Source: Anarhynchus alexandrinus (lineage: Eukaryota; Chordata; Aves; Charadriiformes; Charadriidae). From it: 64,000 nt of DNA. Shown in pieces: positions 1 through 12,078 of the stretch (the first letter of the stretch is position 1; each line of letters starts with the position of its first letter). The stretch spans positions 242,849-306,848 of the forward strand of contig VUYV01000521.1 in assembly GCA_008711295.1 (NCBI GenBank), written 5' to 3'. Both the position numbers and the translations under genes were made by a program. The notes beneath the pieces are model-generated. The model was not told the DNA's origin. It did not search any database and saw only the letters and a program-made list of their open reading frames with translations.

Positions 1-725
1 ACGTACACCAGGGTGCGGGAAGGCTTTTCTGCCCAAGCCCCATGGATCGTGCTGATGCAGGTCAGGGTGCCTTGACTCATGGGAGAGGGCAGGACATGAG
101 AAAGGCTTGCAGCGCTGCTCATGCAGCTTGCTAAGCCTAATGAGATTTTCAACAGCCGGGAGAAGAGCTGTGATTGAATCGGCTGCAAGCAGCAGCACGA
201 CAGCGACTTCCACGCTGAACACAGCGCAGCTGCCTTCCCTCCCCACACCGGGACATGCTCCAGCCTGCGCTGCCTCAGCCTGCCCTGCCTGGACAGGGGC
301 TGGACAGGGCACGAGGATGAGGGAAGGGGCTGTGAAGTGCCCCCAGTCACAGGGGGCTTCCCATCTTCCTGGTGCACAGAAAGCTGACGCTCTGCTTTGC
401 AGCCCCCCCAATACCTGGGCAGAGCATCACTGTCCACGCATGGCCATGGCATCTGTGACCTCCAGGTGAAAGGCTCCCATGGACATCCAGAGCCCAGCAC
501 CATCACCCTGCTCCTCTGTGCCCCAGCACAGAGAGGGGAAGCTGAAGGGGAAGGGAGCAGTCACAGGAGGCCAAGCATGAAACTCAACTCTCCTCTCTGC
601 CTGGACGCGGCCGTGTCCATGTTTCCTCCTGGGAATGGTCCTGGCCCATGACCTCCCTTGAACCCGCCCTATTTAGCACTCGCTAAAACTGTGTCAGCAA
701 ACCAGCCAGGTGATGTGGACAATTA
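1..725. other. intergenic, nothing recognised
   Basis: No splice-consistent exon, conserved domain or repeat was recognised here. Short open frames are present on both strands but have no family resemblance and no codon structure that stands out. Confidence 0.5.
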
Positions 726-730
726 CAGGG
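726..730. repeat. 5-bp target-site duplication, left copy (right copy 1318-1322)
   Basis: CAGGG directly precedes the LTR and is repeated directly after it, as expected for integrase-mediated insertion. Confidence 0.8.
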
Positions 731-1317
731 TGTCATGGTTTCAGTTGGGATAGAGTTAATTTTATTACTAGCAGCTGGTATAGCGCTATGTTTTTGATTT
801 CGGATGGGAATAGTGTGATAGCACACTGGTCTTTTTGATTGTTGCTAAGCAATCAAGGCTTTTTCTGCTCCTCACACCACCCCACCATCGAGCAGACTGG
901 GAGGGCATAAAAAGCTGGGAGGAGACACAGCTGGGACAGCTGACCCCAACTGACCAAAGGGGTATTCCATGCCATGTGATGTCATGCTCAGTATATAAAG
1001 CTGAGGGAAGAAGGAAGGGGACAGACCTTCAGAGTAGTGTCATTCGTCTTCCCGAGTAACCATTACGTGTGATGGAGCCCTGCTTTCCATGGGATGGCTG
1101 GACACTTGCCCGCCGATGGGGAGCACTCAATGAATTCCTTGTTTTGCTTTTCTTGTGTGCACAAGTTTTGCTCTACATAATGAACTGTCTTTATCTCAAC
1201 CCACGAGTTTTTTCTCTCCTCTACTCTTCCAATTCTCTCCTCCATCCGAACCGGGGCAGGGGGGAGTGAGCGAGCGGCTGCATGGTTCTAGCTGTCAGCT
1301 GGGGTTAAACTACGACA
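731..1317 (+). mobile_element. solo LTR of an avian endogenous retrovirus (ERVL-like)
   Basis: A 587-bp element begins TGTCATGG and ends TACGACA, the usual TG...CA ends of a retroviral LTR. It is flanked by a perfect 5-bp direct repeat, CAGGG, at 726-730 and 1318-1322. A TATA box (TATATAAAG) lies near 992-1000. No internal gag, pol or env sequence lies next to it, so this is a solitary LTR left by recombination between the two LTRs of an old provirus. The 5-bp target duplication favours the ERVL class over classes that make 4- or 6-bp duplications. The opening sequence resembles LTRs common in bird genomes; that resemblance is from memory and was not searched. Confidence 0.82.
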
Positions 1318-1322
1318 CAGGG

Positions 1323-2317
1323 CCACGCTCAGGATGAGGAGTTACTCAGAAAGGTGTAGCCTCAGTGACTGCTGGCTCGATGGTGGAGAGTCCCTTGCAG
1401 CACCTACCTCTTGCTCAGGCATCTGGGAGAATGAGCAGGGCTCCACAGTCTCTGCTTGTGGGCAGGAGAACAGAAGAGGCTGGGAGCATCTCTCTCACCC
1501 ATGCTGCTGTGGCCAGGGTGGGATGTGCCCTTCCTGAACAGAAGCCCAGAGCTCACAGGGCTTCAGGTTCTCCAGCCTGATGCATTGCCTTCCTCTAGAA
1601 GGTTTCCCTTTGTCAGCTCTGGGATGGGGAAGCAAGCCAGGGCAAGGCTGAGGATGTTGGTTCGTTAATGTAGAGTCTCGGGAGGGCACTGTGCACATGG
1701 GTTTGTTCTGTGGGGTCTCTGGCAGGCGCTGTGCTGAGCTATGCATGCCCTCACCGGCCTTTCTCTCCACATTGCTGTGCTTTTTCTGAGTTCCTCCCTG
1801 TAGCAACACCAAGCCGTGCAGATCAAAGAGCAGCAATGAACCACAGGTGAAGGCTCTTCCCCAAAGACATAGGCCAAGACCCACTGAGCACTCTCAGCCC
1901 TGCTCCCTGCCCTGCTCTCCTGCAACTGGTGCTGTGGGCCACAGGGCTGCTCCCACAAGCTCAGCCGAGGCCAGTCCTGGGCCTGCTCTGATGTGGTCCC
2001 GCTCAGCCCACCACTGCAGCCAGACCAGGTTCCTGGCATCCCTGCTCCTGTCTTACATCTGGCAGAACCACAAGCACTTCAGGGACGCTGCACTGTGGCT
2101 GGGGAGTATTACTAATAGCCTGGCATGGGGCAGGAGGTGGAGCAAGGCTGGCACAGCCTCCTGGGATGAGTGTGGAGCTGCTGAGAGCCCCATTGCCCAG
2201 GGCCAGGTCAAGAGGGCAAGGAGCAGCCCTGTTACCTGCTGGGCAGCCTTGGAGGATGGGAGCATGGCAGGTATTGGGAGATAAGCTGTGCAGGCTGGCT
2301 CAGGACCAGGGTGGGAG
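1323..2317. other. intergenic, nothing recognised
   Basis: Overlapping open frames occur on both strands here (for example minus 1495-1884 and plus 1847-2284), but none shows a recognisable domain, signal peptide or splice-linked partner. Confidence 0.45.
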
Positions 2318-2895
2318 ATCACAGAATCACAGAATCATAGAATCATAGAATGGTTTTGGTTGGAAGGGACCTTGAAGATAATTGAGTTTCTACCCCCCTG
2401 CCATGGGCAGGGACACCTCCCACTAGACCAGGTTGCTCAAAGCCCCATCCAGCCTGGCCTTCAACACCTCCAGGGATGGAGCTTCCAGAACTTCTCTGGG
2501 CAACCTGTTCCAGTGCCTCACCACCCTCAAAGTGAAAAATTTCTTCCTAATATCTAATCTAAATCTGTCCTCTTCCAGTTTGAAGCCATTCCCCCTCATC
2601 CTATCACTACATGCCTTAGTAAAAAGTTCCTCTCCAGCCTTCTTGTAAGCCCCCTTCAGATACTGGAAAGCTGCTATAAGGTCTCCCCGGAGCCTTCTCT
2701 TCTCCAGGCTGAACAACCCCAACTCTCTCAGCCTGTCTTCATAGCAGAGGTGCTCCAGCCCTCAGAGCATCTTCATGGCCCTCCTCTGGACCCACTCCAA
2801 CAGGTCGATGTCTTTCCTATGTTGGGGACTCCAGAGTTGGACACAGTACTCCAGGTGGGGTGTCACCAGAGTAGAGTAGAGGGGCAGAATCATCA
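2318..2895 (-). mobile_element. CR1 LINE fragment, 3' end, antisense
   Basis: Read on the minus strand this is the 3' part of CR1. It covers the C-terminal part of the reverse-transcriptase ORF (minus 2722-2423, with [10 protein letters not shown]), the conserved 3' untranslated segment, and a tail of repeated ATTCTGTG/ATTCTATG units seen on plus as AGAATCACAGAATCATAG at 2318-2350. It is 5'-truncated, as most CR1 copies are. It belongs to the LINE class and encodes nothing functional. Confidence 0.93.
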
Positions 2896-5800
2896 GAGAT
2901 GCTGGAGGTGGTAGCATTGCCTCTACCTCTTTGGCATAAGGTGACCAGCACCTGGTGACCAGTGAAGCTCTCTGCAGTACTGGTTCACTGCAAAGATGTA
3001 GTTGTGCTCACATGGCTGCATGTCGAGTCACTGTGGGTTGCAGGTGGTGCTGGCAGGGCCGGAGCTGCCTGTCCTCCTTTTCAGAAGTGGTGGTTGTTAT
3101 GGGTTTGCTTTATCAGCGTTCTCAGTGTTTTCAAATTCACAGGGCTTCCAACAGGTACGTACTCAGCTGCCCTCAGGCATCGGCTGCTAAGTCCCCTGCC
3201 GCTGTGTGGACACACTGGCAGGGGCATCAGGGCTTATTTGAGGAAAAGCAGAGCAGGGAGCTGAAATCACTGCCCAACACTAAGAGATGGGGATGGGATG
3301 CGGATGCTCCCTCCACAGATGTCATGGTACCGGCACCCAGGCATGGAAAGCATTGACAGGAGATAACAGGAGGCAGTAAGCAAATGCTGCCAGGTGCTGT
3401 GCTGACTCTGCTTGTAGAAAAATAATGACACAACAAATATCTGCAGCCCTCCCACTTGCATACAGCCCCGCATCAGCCTTCAACCCAGAGCGCCAGGGAG
3501 GGAAAGGGGGTGGGCAGCAATGTGCCTGAACAGCAGGGACCTTATCAGTCCCTGCTCGCAGCTGGACGTGTGCTGCTGCAGCTTGCAGCAATGGTGCTGC
3601 GAGTGGAGTGTGCACGGCTCAGCAGCACGCAGTGCGCTGGGAAATGTAGTCCTGCTGCATCACCTGTAATGTGTGCTGTTGGGCATAACCAGACTGCACA
3701 GGAACTACTGGGGCTGGAACCTTCTCCCATATACTCTGGATTCCTCGCACTGACCAGGCCTCCTAGCGGGTTGCAACAGACCCTGCTGTGTCCCCATCAG
3801 CTGTTTCCTATGGGGCAGAAGAGGGAGATGTTTGTCAGGGACTGGCCCTCTCATAAACAGGGAGCTGGGGAAGATGCAGGACACAAGGCAGGTGTGGAGA
3901 TCTGCTGGATGACGTGTGGTAATTTGGGAAAAGAGCTGAGGTTGTCAGGGAACAGGAGTGAGAGGACACCGGGGACCAAGAGGCTGCATCCACATTCTGG
4001 GAGAAAGCTCCAAAGGGTGTAAGTCATTTGAGTCAGTCGATGCTCCTTGTCCTGCTCCCCTCTGGGTCTACACAGCCCCTCCAGGCTGGAAAACCCTCCT
4101 GAAACCAAGCCTTGTGCCTGCTCTGGCACAGCTTCACACACTCACTCCCCGCAGCTGTTCCTGGACCCCCTGCAACAGCAGCCACTGATTTTCCTGAGTG
4201 TTTGCAGAGAAGAAACCCCAGGTATGGATGGACTCTTGCACATGGTGCAGAGGAGGGGACTGCTCCAGCTCTGGCTGCAGGGCTGTGAGCAGGGCAAGCC
4301 TTTGGTCAGGGTGGGTTACTGTTGGCTGATCCCAACCAGAGCTGTGCTGCAAGGACCTGGTGCCGCAGGTGCTGGTGTGGAATAGAGGGGGGGTGCAGCG
4401 ACCACCAGGCTTTCTGCGTGGAAGCCCCCCTGCATCCCTCACTGCCCTGCAGGCAGCCTGGCCACCCCATGGCCGTGGTGTGCCCTGATCCTTACAGGAC
4501 ACCCCCAGCCCCTGCACCTCTTCAGGACCAGCCTCCCTGGGCTGTTTGAAGGCTCTTGCCCCCACTCTGCCTGGGTGATGCACCATCCCAGAAGGCAGGG
4601 AGATGTTTGCTAATCCCGGAGCCTTCTCCCCATGAGAGGGGGAGGGTGCAGAGTGCAGACGGAGAAGGGCAAAGAGGACAAAGCCCCCCTCTTCTCCCCC
4701 CTGCAGCTCCACGAGAGCAGAGCACAGACAGGGAGACCTTTCTGCTCTTGCCCACCAGGGCTTGAGAAGCTTTAATTCAGGGTTTGTAGCAGGCTCAGCC
4801 CAGCCTGGCTTTGCGCCTAGCTGCCCAGAGTGTACCTGCCTGCACCACGGGAGGGATTCAGGGCACTAGGGACATTTAGCCATGTCTCAGCCCAACGCTA
4901 GTGTGCCAGGCAGGAACAGACCGTGATGGAAATAGCACAGTAGAGTTATCAGCGCTGATGAGAGAAGGGACAGTAAATCCTGCAGCAGCAATTTCCACAG
5001 CCAGGGCCGTCTCCAGGGCTTTAATTTATCTGTTACAACTTAATTGGATGTAAACTCAGTCACTTGTAAGCAGCAGCAGCCCTGAACAGGCAGTGGTCCT
5101 GAGCTTCTCTTCGCAAGATGCCTCACCAGGACTCCCCATCTCTGCTGCGGTGCCTTGACCCTCAGGGGACCACTACTCACATCCACTCAAGGGAAAGGGA
5201 GAGGCAACATTCACTCTACTTCTGTCCCCAGCTGAGCAGGTTTTGATCCTCTGAGTGGCTCCCTAGACCACTGAGGAGCCGGTCACTGGGCTGTGCATGC
5301 AGCAGGGTGCTCAGGTTTTGGGTACCAGGGCTGACCCTGGGCAGGCAACAAAGGCACCCACTGCCATCCAAACAGCTGCAGCTGGCCATCGTGGTGGAAG
5401 GGCAGAGCCTGCGGCCTTCCATCCCCACCCACAGACGCTGGTGTCTCCTGTCCATGCCCATCACAGGAGGCCCATGAAGCTGCTCCTGTCATTCTGTCAG
5501 GCTGTTGTCAGTGGGACAGATGCATGAGGCCCGGGAATGCAGCCTGTTGCACAGTGCGGTCCCCCACGGCTGCAGCAGCCTCCCTGGCACACGCCATCAA
5601 TCACCAGGCTGGAGCAGCACTGGTGAGGGAAGGGATGGCTCAGACCCCACCAGGTAGGGACTGGTGGAGCCCTGTCCCCGGTCTCTGCCTCCCTACATGT
5701 AGGAAACTTGCCCTGCACAGACCCACTCCTTTCTGTGAAAGAGCAGAAGTACTACGCATTTACTGGGGGGGGGACAGGGTGCTGCTCCCACTAGAAAGAA

Positions 5801-6600
5801 ATCAGAGGCTCAGTTCGCCTGCTCTAGCCCACAGAGTTGTTATCCCTCCTGGGACAAGGAAGAAAAGCCAGGGCTCGTGGTCCACGGTGTTTACACCGTG
5901 TTTGGTGGCACCTGGAGCCGAGCACTGGCCAAAAAATGCAACACCAGGAGACATTCCGCGTGGCTGCTCTTCCCGGCAGAGAATGTGGAGCCTGCTGTAC
6001 CACACAGGGAAACAGCTGGAACAGAGCAGTCTCAGGGTGGCTGCGGCAGTGACAGGGCAGCACAGGAAGGTTGTGGCAGCACCCGGGGAGGTGGCTGGGG
6101 CAGGGTTGGGCCGGCACAGGCAGGTGAATGCCAAGGGGAGCAGCAGCAAAATGTCTGGGATGGAGCAAGGTCAGATCCAGCTGCAGGGAGCCCCTGGGCA
6201 GGAAGGTCAGGACAAATCAGCAGCGGAGCAGGGAGAAGTCCAGGGGGGGAGCAGGAAGCAGGAGGAAACCAGAGACAAGTGAAAGAGCTCAGGAAACAGA
6301 AAAGCGAAGGGGCGCAAGAGGCACTGGGCATACTGTAACCAAGAGGCTGCATTTCCCTGCTCCTGGGAGGACAGACCCCACAGGTCCAGACAGGAGTGGG
6401 TGCACAGGGAGAACCAGGGCCCCACATCCACAGCATCCATCCAGCCTAGTGATGGCTGTAAGGAGAGATACGAGCCTGTACCAGTGTGGCCCATCCTGGC
6501 AGCGGCTGCTTGGGGGGGGGGGGGGGGTTTGGACGCACAACCCTGTATGTGGTGGGGCTGGATCACATCCCCGCACCCTTGGCCCATCCACTCAGGGACT
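2896..6600. other. intergenic upstream of TESK1
   Basis: No conserved coding exon was recognised in 3.7 kb. Longer open frames (plus 3456-4022, plus 5524-6282, minus 4134-4712) lack domain resemblance and overlap equally long frames on the other strand, as expected in GC-rich DNA. A run of 9 G at about 5765 and one of about 15 G at about 6512 are low-complexity. Confidence 0.5.
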
Positions 6601-6627
6601 GGGTGCTATGAGGAGAAAGAGGGTCCC

Positions 6628-6899
6628 GCATCTACAAGGAGCATCCAGGCAGGGTCCAGAGGAGAATGGGAGTCCCACATCTACAAGGAGCATCCAGGCA
6701 AGGTCCAGGGGAGAACGAGAGTCCTACATCTATAAGGAGCATCTCAGGGTCCAGGGGAGAATGGGAGTCCTACACCTACAAGGAGCATCCAGGTGGGACC
6801 CAGGGGAGAAAGAGCGTCCTGTAGCTACAAGGAGCATCCAGGCAGGGTCCAGGGGAGAATGGGGAGTCCGACATCTACAAGGAGCACCCAGGCAGGGCC
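6628..6899 (+). repeat. minisatellite, about 49-bp unit, about six copies
   Basis: Units start with CTACAAGGAGCATCCAGG and run through GGGTCCAGGGGAGAATGGGAGTCC. About six imperfect copies lie end to end between the intergenic region and the TESK1 CpG island. Units vary by substitutions and small indels, and one is shortened near 6740. It also keeps a frame open for some distance, which explains the long hypothetical frame across it. Confidence 0.85.
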
Positions 6900-7700
6900 C
6901 GGAGTACCCCCCGGGGTGGGGGGGAGAAAGCTCTGTCCGGACGCGGCGGCGACGGGTCCCAAGGAGTTAAGGGTTGTCTCCGCCCCGGCTCCGCCCCGAC
7001 GGTGCCAGCGCTCGGGGCGGCGGAGGCGCAGCGCCGGGCCGCGGCGGGGGTCGGGGCTGCCCGGGCCATGAGCACCGTGNNNNNNNNNNNNNNNNNNNNN
7101 NNNNNNNNNNNNNNNNNNNNNNNNNNNNNNNNNNNNNNNNNNNNNNNNNNNNNNNNNNNNNNNNNNNNNNNNNNNNNNNNNNNNNNNNNNNNNNNNNNNN
7201 NNNNNNNNNNNNNNNNNNNNNNNNNNNNNNNNNNNNNNNNNNNNNNNNNNNNNNNNNNNNNNNNNNNNNNNNNNNNNNNNNNNNNNNNNNNNNNNNNNNN
7301 NNNNNNNNNNNNNNNNNNNNNNNNNNNNNNNNNNNNNNNNNNNNNNNNNNNNNNNNNNNNNNNNNNNNNNNNNNNNNNNNNNNNNNNNNNNNNNNNNNNN
7401 NNNNNNNNNNNNNNNNNNCGGGAGGGAAGGGGGGCGGTGGTGGTGTCTGGACCCCAACCCCGGCAGCTGGGCGAGGTCGGGGGGGTGATGGGTGTTGGTG
7501 GGAGGCGGTGCCGTGCGGCAGGGACCTTGGGGTGCCGGGGAGCCCCTTCCCCGCCGGGGATGTTGTTCCTCCATCGCTCCGTGCAGGGGGAGGGGAGCGC
7601 CGGCTCTGTTTACAAGCCCGGTGAGGCTGACCGCTCCGAAGCGCTGCGACGTGGGTCACAGCGGGGCCGTGAGGGGGAAAGAGGGGTCTGAGCACGGGTG
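6900..7700 (+). promoter_or_regulatory. TESK1: CpG-island promoter and probable first exon of TESK1 (interrupted by gap)
   Basis: CpG-dense sequence on both sides of the 7080-7418 gap marks a promoter. An ATG at 7068 in the context GGGCCATGA (encoding MSTV before the gap) is a candidate start. TESK-family exon 1 encodes the N-terminus through the glycine-rich ATP loop, and the next exon begins with VRHRQ in phase 0. No sequence matching the missing ATP-loop segment was seen between the gap and 14709, so exon 1 most likely lies in or next to the gap. This placement is inference. Confidence 0.55.
7080..7418. other. assembly gap (339 N)
   Basis: A run of undetermined bases inside a CpG island; it probably hides TESK1 exon 1. 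Confidence 1.
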
Positions 7701-10700
7701 GGGTGGCGAGCAGCCCACCCCTGGGGACCCCTCTCAAAAGCCTGGAGCCCCGACCCCACCAGGCCCGGGGTGTCCCTGTGGCAGGGGATGCAGGCAGTGC
7801 TGGCAGCTGTTTTGGGGTGATTTCCAGCGTTGCTGGGCCTGCTCCAGCCCGTGCTGGGCAGGGAGATGTGCAGGGTGCCCCACGGGAGCCTCCCGAAGGT
7901 GACCGGGTCTGGGAGAGGGGTTTCATGCTGCAGAGCAGCGCGGGGGAACGTCCCCGACTGGAAGCCCAGAGCTGCCTTTGTCCCCTGTCCTCTCTGGGAC
8001 TGCCAGAGCAGGGACGCCCGTGTGTGGCCCACACCCTGGTTAGGGGTGTATGGGTGCTGGGGTGAGCTCAGGGTCCCAACAGTGTGGCAGAGGTGTGTGG
8101 TGACAGTACGTTGCCAGCCCACACAGCACTGTGCCCTGCCCTGCTGCCACCGCCGCCTCTCCACGTTCAAGGGGAGGTGTGTGTTGTTTTTGTCCTCAGC
8201 GTCACTTAAGGCACCACAGGCTGTTGGACGAGGACTGCCCTTAAGCCACGCTTCTAGTGGCTTTGCCCCCTTTGATAAGCAGCTTTGGGCTGGGCAGGAC
8301 CCTCACCACCCTCCCAGCATGGTCGCTGGGGTCTCGGGCAGCGCTGTGCTGTCCCTCCTGTGCGGGACCATGCTCCCACATGCAGCACAACCGGGCATCC
8401 ACATGCCAGCAGGACCCTGGGGTCCCTCTCCAGCCCCGGTGGCGTTCCCCCCTCAGCAGGGAGACCCCAAGACCCTGCTCCTCAGCACCTGGGGAGAGGT
8501 GTCCAGCGAGGGGCTGTGGCAGGCATGCAGAGGGGTCCCTCTGCTCCGTGCTCCCTCCTGCCCCTGCGGAGCAACGGCCTCTCCACTGGCCAGGTTCCTG
8601 CTATTGATCTCTGGCTTGGAGTGCGAGGCAGCACCTCGGAGCAGAGGGAGGCATTTAATAATGTCAGGCGTGGATACCGCTCTTTAATAATGGATGCTCC
8701 CGTGTCTTGGCCAGGCCACGGTCTCTCCTTGCCTCGCTGTTTCAATTTCCCTGGGCCCTGCGGGAGCCACAAAATGCTCCTTCTCCCACCCGTTGTTCGT
8801 GTTCTTACGGGTCCACTTCCATGCAGGATTTGGGGGAGCAGTGGAGGTTGGGGGGTGGGAGCAGGATCAGGCGGCAGGAGCCGACGTGTGGATGCCAGAG
8901 AGGAGGCAGGGGCAGGAGGGGTCCAGATGGGGCTTTGTGCTCGTGCAGTGGGTTGCATCCAAGATCTCAGCAGGATGGTGGGGCAGGCCCGGGATCTGAG
9001 CTGGGGTTTGGCTGCCTGAGCTTGCGAGGAGGATGGAGCTTGGCAGGGCAGCACAGGACCCGTTTTCCTCCCACCTCCCTTGTTCCTGCTGTTGCTTTGC
9101 ATGACCGTGGGCCCTCACAGCTCCCTCCTCCGTGTGGCTGCTGGGTCCTGCTTCATTCCAGCCTTGGTGGGTGTGGGGGACAGGGAGGGGACCTGGACAT
9201 CTCTGTCCCTACACAGGTTGCTCAGCCCTGGTGTACAGCCCAGCCAGGGTGCTGGGGTACCGGCATGGACATCTGACAGTGCGCCCAGTGTTAAAGCCGA
9301 AGGGCTCAGTGTGTCTGAGCCCTGGTGTGCTAAGCTTGCCTCTGGGTTGAGCCTTATCCTGCTCCAGCCGCTTCTCTTGGAAAAGCCATCCAGAGCAGAC
9401 GGGAGACACCAGTGATGGAAAGCTGCCCTTTTTTCCTGGGGGTTGTTCCCTGCTGATCCCCTGCTGTGCTGCAGAGCATTTCCCTCTGGAACAGCTGGTC
9501 CCCTTTGCCTTTCCCTGTGCGATTTCAGAGGCACCAGGCCCACCCATTTTCTCGGGTACACGGACATTGCAGCGAGCAATATCCATCTCCAATAGACTGA
9601 GCAGATTGAGCTGGGTGTGTTTGTGCCAGACATTTTCTCCAGCCCTTAAACCACTGTTGCATCTCTCCCTTGTATCCCTCTCATACATTCCCATGTGTGG
9701 TCTGCAGCGGAGGTGGGGGCTACGGGCAGTATCCTGGCTTCACTCTCCTTGGGGGCTGTATTCGGAGGTCTTCACTCATCCAGCCCTGCACCTTATGCCC
9801 TGCTGTCACACGTCCTCTCCAAGATGCTTCTTCCCAGGGCACAGCCCTTCGGTGTGCTCATCCTGGCACCCCATTTCCAGGGTGCCAGGGTGGGAATTAG
9901 CGACTCACAGCACGGACAGAGCTTGGGAGAGGACTTCCTCACCACTGCCGCCCGCCCGTCTCTGCTCGCATCCCTGCCATCACGTGAGGTTTCGTATTTA
10001 CTCCCAATTTACCAGTGCAACTAATGACACAACTCCCTCCCTCCCTCTTATCTGCTGCCTGCCCTTCATCGGTGGACCTTGCCTTGTTGTACCAAGGAGG
10101 GTGGAGCGGCATGACACAGATGGGAAAACTAAGGCAGGCGGGGAGGAAGTGAATTTGCCAAGGTCAGCCAGTGGCGTCGAGGCCGGGAGCAGTCCTGTCC
10201 CCTCTGTCGCTGCTCCGGAGCCCCGGGCACTGGAAAGGCATTGTGCTGACTAGCCAGGGACCTGCCGGCACCTCTCCTGTGCTGTCACGGGGCGTGCTCT
10301 GGGCTTGCGGGTGAGGGCTGGCCATGCCCCGCCACTGTGGTGCGATGCCGGTGCTGCCCCAGCTCCTGGTGTGCCCGTGGTGCTGCTCCTGGGAGCACGG
10401 GAGGTGAGGGCTGCTGATGCTCAAGCATCCATTGGTAGCGGGTGCTGCATGCCCTGCTCCTTCAGCTTCCCCAGAGGAAGTCTGTCTTGACCGATTCTGC
10501 CTTTTCCACACGACGAGCAGGTTTTCCAGTCCCACCCAGTAAAAGACCTGTTGCGCTACTGGGATTCCCGCGAGCTCAGACGCAGCAATCGCGAGTGGCT
10601 GTGGGATCACCGGCGGCGTTGCCAGCTCCCTTACCTGCCCTCCCGTCTTTCCCCTGCTGGGCTCTCCGGGGCGAGGGGAGCAGGATGATGTCCCTGCGTG

Positions 10701-11763
10701 ACTGCGACTTGCCTGCGCCATGCCGGGGCGAGGGGACGCGCGCGGGGTGTTGGCTGTGTGCAAGCCTGTCCCCAGCGCAGGGTGAGGAGGGGGATGGCTG
10801 CTGAGACCCCCCGGGTGGGGGGGGTGGCGGGGAGGCTTCGCCCTGTGTCTAGACGGGAGCGCCGGCTGTGGGGAGGGAGCAGGCCGTCTGCTCGCTCTGA
10901 TTAGCATGCTCTTTAAATAAGACTCTAATTTCCGCTGTTAAAAGAGCTCAGATCCCTTGTGCCCGGGCTGGGGCTGCAGCCAGCCCTGTCCCATCCCCCA
11001 GCCCCGCGCGCTGGCAACAGATGGGACGGGGACCGACACGCCACGGCACCCCGGCTCAGCCGCCGTACCCCCACGAAGCACCCAACGGAGTGACCCCGTT
11101 GTGGGGTGCTGGGGGGTGGGGGGATGGGCATCAGCAAGGGGCGAGGGCTTGCCTGGCTCCTGGGTGGTGGCCCAGCGGCTTGTGTTCCCCCCTGCACCCC
11201 GGCATGGCTGCCCGGCTGAGCTCAGCTCCGGGGAATGCGCCGGGATTCCTGGGCGCCATGCCAGAGCGCGGAGAGGCGAGGGGGAATGCCGTCGCGCCTG
11301 GGGAGGTTCTCCTGCCTGGTACCTTCAGTGTAGGGAAGGGAAGCCCCCTTAGCAAGGGGCTCTGTCCCATCTGGGGTCGTGGCTTGCTCCCTCCTCTGCT
11401 ACGCCTGCTTCTGGAGGGTGGCCCCGGGATTCTGGGCTGGTGTTAGCACCTGGCTGGACTGGGTAAACTGGCCAATGCATGTGGGAGGCCATGGGAAGCC
11501 CAAGGGAGCATAACCCCTTCCCTGCCGGCCCGGGCAGGGGCTGGCGTTGAGCCACGGAGCACGCAGGGGTGACGGGGACGGGGCCTCGCAAGCAAGCTCA
11601 GGGCGCTGGACACCCTTGAAGGCGTCTTTGCCCCATGTGCGTGGGGATGGGGCTGTCCTGGGAGCCCCTGCAGCCCTCCTGGCCCCCAGGGATGGAGTCC
11701 TGGAGCAGAGCAGCAGCGCAGGGCTGTGCTGGCCGGGGGCTCCTGGGGTCCTTGGGAGAAATG
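7701..11763 (+). other. TESK1 intron 1, first part, no exon recognised
   Basis: GC-rich sequence with no exon matching TESK1 or another family. Two short AT-rich islands stand out: 8648-8700, with two TTTAATAATG copies, and 10890-10945, with TGATTAGCATGC and TTTAAATAAG. They could be transcription-factor sites but nothing else supports that. Confidence 0.4.
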
Positions 11764-12078
11764 GGGGAAGCTGGGGAAGGACTTTTTACTAGGGCATGTA
11801 GCGATAGGACGAGGGGGAATGGCTTTAAACTGGAAAAGGGCAGGTTTAGATTGAACATTAGGAAGAAGTTTTTCACTTTGAGGGTGGTGAGGCACTGGAA
11901 CAGGCTGCCCAGAGAGATTGTTGAGGCCCCATCCCTGGAGGTGTTCAAGGCCAGGCTGGACGTGGCCTTGGGCAGCCTGGTCTAGTGGGAGGTGTCCCTG
12001 CCTATGGCAGGGGGGGGGGTGGAACTCAGTGATCTTCCAAGGTCCCTTCCAACCTAAACCATTCTATGATTCTATGAA
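11764..12078 (+). mobile_element. CR1 LINE fragment, 3' end, sense
   Basis: It starts within the C-terminal reverse-transcriptase region (plus 11785-11985 encodes [18 protein letters not shown] and [10 protein letters not shown]), passes through the conserved 3' untranslated segment and ends in ATTCTATGATTCTATG at 12061-12077. It lies in TESK1 intron 1 and is severely 5'-truncated. Confidence 0.93.

Noticed and set aside
5524..6282. 252-codon open frame upstream of TESK1
   Set aside because: No domain, no splice partner and similarly long antisense frames; no sign of protein conservation.
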